7,348 bases of DNA. It comes from an uncultured Bacilli bacterium (GTDB lineage: Bacteria; Bacillota_I; Bacilli_A; RF39; UBA660). Within the stretch, counting starts at the first letter, position 1; each line of letters starts with the position of its first letter. The position numbers and the translations under genes are program-made. The stretch spans positions 1 to 7,348 of the forward strand of contig CANQYN010000050.1 in the NCBI GenBank assembly GCA_947628105.1, written 5' to 3'. Under the pieces are notes generated by a model. It had not been told where the DNA came from. It saw only the letters and a list, made by a program, of their open reading frames with translations, and made no database searches. This document shows, in pieces, positions 5,707 through 7,348 of the stretch.

Positions 5707-6214
5707 ATATGAAAATTTTTAATAATCCAAAGGAAATAATCATCATAATAACGCTAGCCATCAATACTCCTAATAAAGCATAAAGAAATGATTTTTTCTT
5801 ATCCATCTGTAAGACAGTAGCGATTAAACAACCAGTCCATGCTCCTGTTCCTGGAAGAGGAATTCCAACAAATAACATTAATCCAACATATCCAAATTTT
5901 TGAATTTGATCTTTTTTTGAGTCAGCTTTTTTTTCAAGCCAAATAACGATTTTTTTTGTTACTTTAAATTGTTTCATCCAATCAAATATTTTTTCAAGTA
6001 ACCAAAGAATAAAAGGAATTGGTAAAACGTTTCCTAAAACGCAAATCAGATAACTAGATAAAGGACTTAGCTTTAGTAATGAAGCAGCTAGTAGACCTCC
6101 CCTTAATTCTAAAATAGGAAGTAAAGATATAATAAAAACTGTAATTTGTTTTCCCATGGTACTTCCTGTAATTCCACTAAATAAATGTATTATTGCATCT
6201 ACGATTGCATTCAT
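5705..6214 (-). CDS. small multidrug export family membrane protein (COG2426/PF06695-like)
   Basis: A 169-residue integral membrane protein with about four to five hydrophobic segments (near 22-45, 52-73, 107-135 and 142-168) and one charged cytosolic stretch (74-106, rich in Lys). It carries the family's two re-entrant-like motifs: LPILELRGGLLAA (32-44) and GIPLPGTGAWTG (117-128). The family is named for small multidrug exporters, but transport has not been shown for most members, and its sequence pattern recalls DedA-type proteins; the true substrate is unknown. The frame can be extended two codons to a TTG (6218-6220). The ribosome site AGGAGAG (plus strand 6221-6227) leaves 8 bases to the ATG at 6214 but only 2 to the TTG, so ATG is the start. 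It is a single-gene unit with its own promoter, convergent with the deacetylase and divergent from cdsA. Confidence 0.85.
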   Translation of the reverse strand: MNAIVDAIIHLFSGITGSTMGKQITVFIISLLPILELRGGLLAASLLKLSPLSSYLICVLGNVLPIPFILWLLEKIFDWMKQFKVTKKIVIWLEKKADSKKDQIQKFGYVGLMLFVGIPLPGTGAWTGCLIATVLQMDKKKSFLYALLGVLMASVIMMIISFGLLKIFI

Positions 6215-6237
6215 TTTCAACTCTCCTAACCTTTACC

Positions 6238-6266
6238 ATTATAGTAAATATTATATCATTAGTCAA
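6238..6266 (-). promoter_or_regulatory. SigA-type promoter of the small membrane protein gene
   Basis: On the minus strand a -35 TTGACT (plus 6261-6266) and a perfect TATAAT (6238-6243) are 17 bases apart. The predicted start of transcription is near 6231, only a few bases before the AGGAGAG ribosome site, giving a very short leader. Its -35 lies 34 bases from the -35 of the divergent cdsA promoter. Confidence 0.78.
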
Positions 6267-6299
6267 ATCTCATATTTACTTATAATATAATTAAATATA

Positions 6300-6328
6300 T
6301 TGAATAAAAGTGTAAAATATATTATAAT
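6300..6328 (+). promoter_or_regulatory. SigA-type promoter of cdsA
   Basis: TTGAAT (6300-6305), a 17-base spacer, and a perfect TATAAT (6323-6328). Transcription would start near 6335, about 16 bases before the cdsA ATG and just before its AGGA. This places the longer, TTG-initiated frame of the same gene (from 6300) inside the promoter, arguing against that start. Confidence 0.75.
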
Positions 6329-6350
6329 AGTAAAAGATAGGAATGATATT

Positions 6351-7151
6351 ATGAAACAACGTATTATTAGTGCAATTATCGCACTTATTATTTTAGTTCC
6401 CTTTTTTATAATAGGAGGTTTTCCTTATGCAGTAGCGATTTATATACTTAGTGTTTTAGGATTAAAAGAATTCTTAACAATCAAAGGTAGTAAGAAACAA
6501 GTCCCACTTTTTATTTCTTATATTTGTTATATTGCTCTTACCCTTATTATATTTTCATCAATTTCGATTGATCCCAAAATATTTATGATCGATTTTCGAA
6601 TTATAAGTGGTTTATTTTTGCTTCTTTTAATGCCAACTATTTTATATCAAGATTCCAACGTCTATAGTATTAATGATGCCTTTTATTTAATTGGCGGAGT
6701 CTTCTTTATTGGCGTTAGTTTTTTGTTACTTATTTTAATTCGAAACATTAGTTTAAATTATATTATTTATTTATTTATCATTACGATTGCTAGTGATGTA
6801 TTTGCTTATTTAGGAGGAAGTTTAATTGGAAAACATAAATTATTACCTCGCATTTCTCCTGCCAAAACATGGGAAGGTAGTTTTATCGGGTTAATGATGA
6901 GTACCATTTTATCGACGATGTTTTTTCAAACTGTAATTTCTTCTACTATCCCACTTTTATTAATCTTATTAATAAGTTGCTTTTTATCGATTATTAGTCA
7001 ATTTGGAGATTTATGTTTTTCGGCGATAAAACGTTATTATAAGAAAAAAGATTTTTCTCATATCATGCCAGGACATGGAGGAATTTTAGATAGATTTGAT
7101 AGTATTTTATTTACTGTAATCGCATTTACTTTCTTTATCACATTACTTTAG
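6351..7151 (+). CDS. cdsA: phosphatidate cytidylyltransferase (CDP-diacylglycerol synthase)
   Basis: Converts phosphatidic acid and CTP into CDP-diacylglycerol and pyrophosphate in the cytoplasmic membrane, the branch point for phosphatidylglycerol and other phospholipids. The 266-residue product is of normal family length and consists of about seven to eight hydrophobic segments. Conserved features in the second half are SDVFAYLGG (148-156), SPAKTWEG (169-176), QFGDLCFSAIKR (217-228) and PGHGGILDRFD (240-250), which together with the preceding KKKD make up the CDS family signature with its metal-binding Asp and catalytic region. The ATG at 6351 was chosen because AGGA (6339-6342) is 8 bases upstream and the promoter ends at 6328. 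The frame's 17-codon extension would begin within the -35. The next gene follows after 9 bases. In many Firmicutes uppS precedes cdsA and dxr separates it from rasP; neither is here. Confidence 0.95.
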   Translation: MKQRIISAIIALIILVPFFIIGGFPYAVAIYILSVLGLKEFLTIKGSKKQVPLFISYICYIALTLIIFSSISIDPKIFMIDFRIISGLFLLLLMPTILYQDSNVYSINDAFYLIGGVFFIGVSFLLLILIRNISLNYIIYLFIITIASDVFAYLGGSLIGKHKLLPRISPAKTWEGSFIGLMMSTILSTMFFQTVISSTIPLLLILLISCFLSIISQFGDLCFSAIKRYYKKKDFSHIMPGHGGILDRFDSILFTVIAFTFFITLL

Positions 7152-7160
7152 GAGGTTACT

Positions 7161-7348
7161 ATGACAATTATTTATTTTATTTTAATATTAGGCGTCACTA
7201 TCTTTATTCATGAATTAGGTCACTTTCTTTTTGCTAAAAAATACGGTGTTTATGTATACGAATTTTCTCTTGGTATGGGTCCTAAAATATTTTCTTGGAA
7301 AAGAAAAGGGGATGAGACCGACTATTCTATTCGTCTTTTTCCTATTGG
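7161..7348 (+). CDS. rasP: RasP/RseP site-2 intramembrane zinc metalloprotease, N-terminal part
   Basis: Only the first 62 codons are inside the window; the frame is open to the edge. The product starts with a hydrophobic helix containing the zinc-binding motif HELGH (17-21, with Glu18 catalytic), followed by FLFAKKYGV and EFSLGMGPKIFSWK, the pattern characteristic of family M50 proteases of the RseP/RasP (YluC) group. Such enzymes cut transmembrane segments of anti-sigma factors and other membrane peptides (RsiW and FtsL in B. subtilis) and normally carry a PDZ domain, which would lie outside this window. A perfect AGGAGG (7150-7155) overlaps the cdsA stop codon and stands 5 bases before the ATG, so the two genes form one transcription unit. 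It is not SpoIVFB: that branch differs and is normally beside spoIVFA. Confidence 0.93.
   Translation, partial: MTIIYFILILGVTIFIHELGHFLFAKKYGVYVYEFSLGMGPKIFSWKRKGDETDYSIRLFPI

Noticed and set aside
1..7348. Mobile element, prophage, CRISPR array or defence system
   Set aside because: No integrase or transposase motif, no regularly spaced direct repeats, and no terminal inverted repeats at gene scale were seen. The gene content is largely conserved cellular functions.

Overview
The window is an AT-rich stretch (roughly 30% G+C by eye) of a low-GC Gram-positive chromosome. The signs are strong AGGAGG-type ribosome binding sites, TTGACA/TATAAT-type promoters, a tRNA-Met and a thymidylate synthase resembling those of Bacillus, a SpoIVB peptidase, and a cdsA-rasP pair. 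SpoIVB implies an endospore former or a close descendant of one. Tryptophan is encoded by TGG and all seven complete genes end in TAA or TAG. I would place it among the very AT-rich Firmicutes/Bacilli-like lineages, but cannot name a species.

Layout from left to right. (1) Positions 1-53 hold the 5' part of a tRNA-Met on the minus strand, with its own extended -10 promoter; the rest lies outside the window. (2) Diverging from it is a two-gene unit, thyA and a guanylate-kinase-like P-loop kinase. It has a clear promoter, a short leader with a terminator-like hairpin and a tiny upstream ORF, and directly abutting stop and start codons. (3) A block of three exported or membrane-anchored proteins follows, each apparently its own unit: the SpoIVB serine peptidase (PDZ plus S55), a membrane-anchored transglutaminase-fold protein that has lost its catalytic Cys and His, and an Ig-like plus polysaccharide-deacetylase (CE4) cell-wall enzyme with an intact active site. 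(4) A small integral-membrane protein of the 'small multidrug export' family (COG2426-like) is on the minus strand. It converges on the deacetylase gene and shares one bidirectional terminator with it. (5) Diverging from that gene is cdsA (CDP-diacylglycerol synthase), followed by the start of rasP/rseP (site-2 zinc metalloprotease), which runs off the right edge.

Functionally this is mostly core cell biology: dTMP synthesis, envelope lipid synthesis, intramembrane proteolysis, peptidoglycan modification and late sporulation signalling. I do not see a phage, IS element, CRISPR array or defence island. The parts worth a second look are the thyA leader, the thyA-linked kinase whose guanine-contacting residues look altered, the pseudo-transglutaminase beside spoIVB, and the contrast between clear SigA-type promoters on the flanks and -10-only signals within the spoIVB block. 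Two gene starts (cdsA and the small membrane protein) were set from the position of ribosome binding sites and promoters rather than from the longest reading frame; the deacetylase start is a weaker choice.
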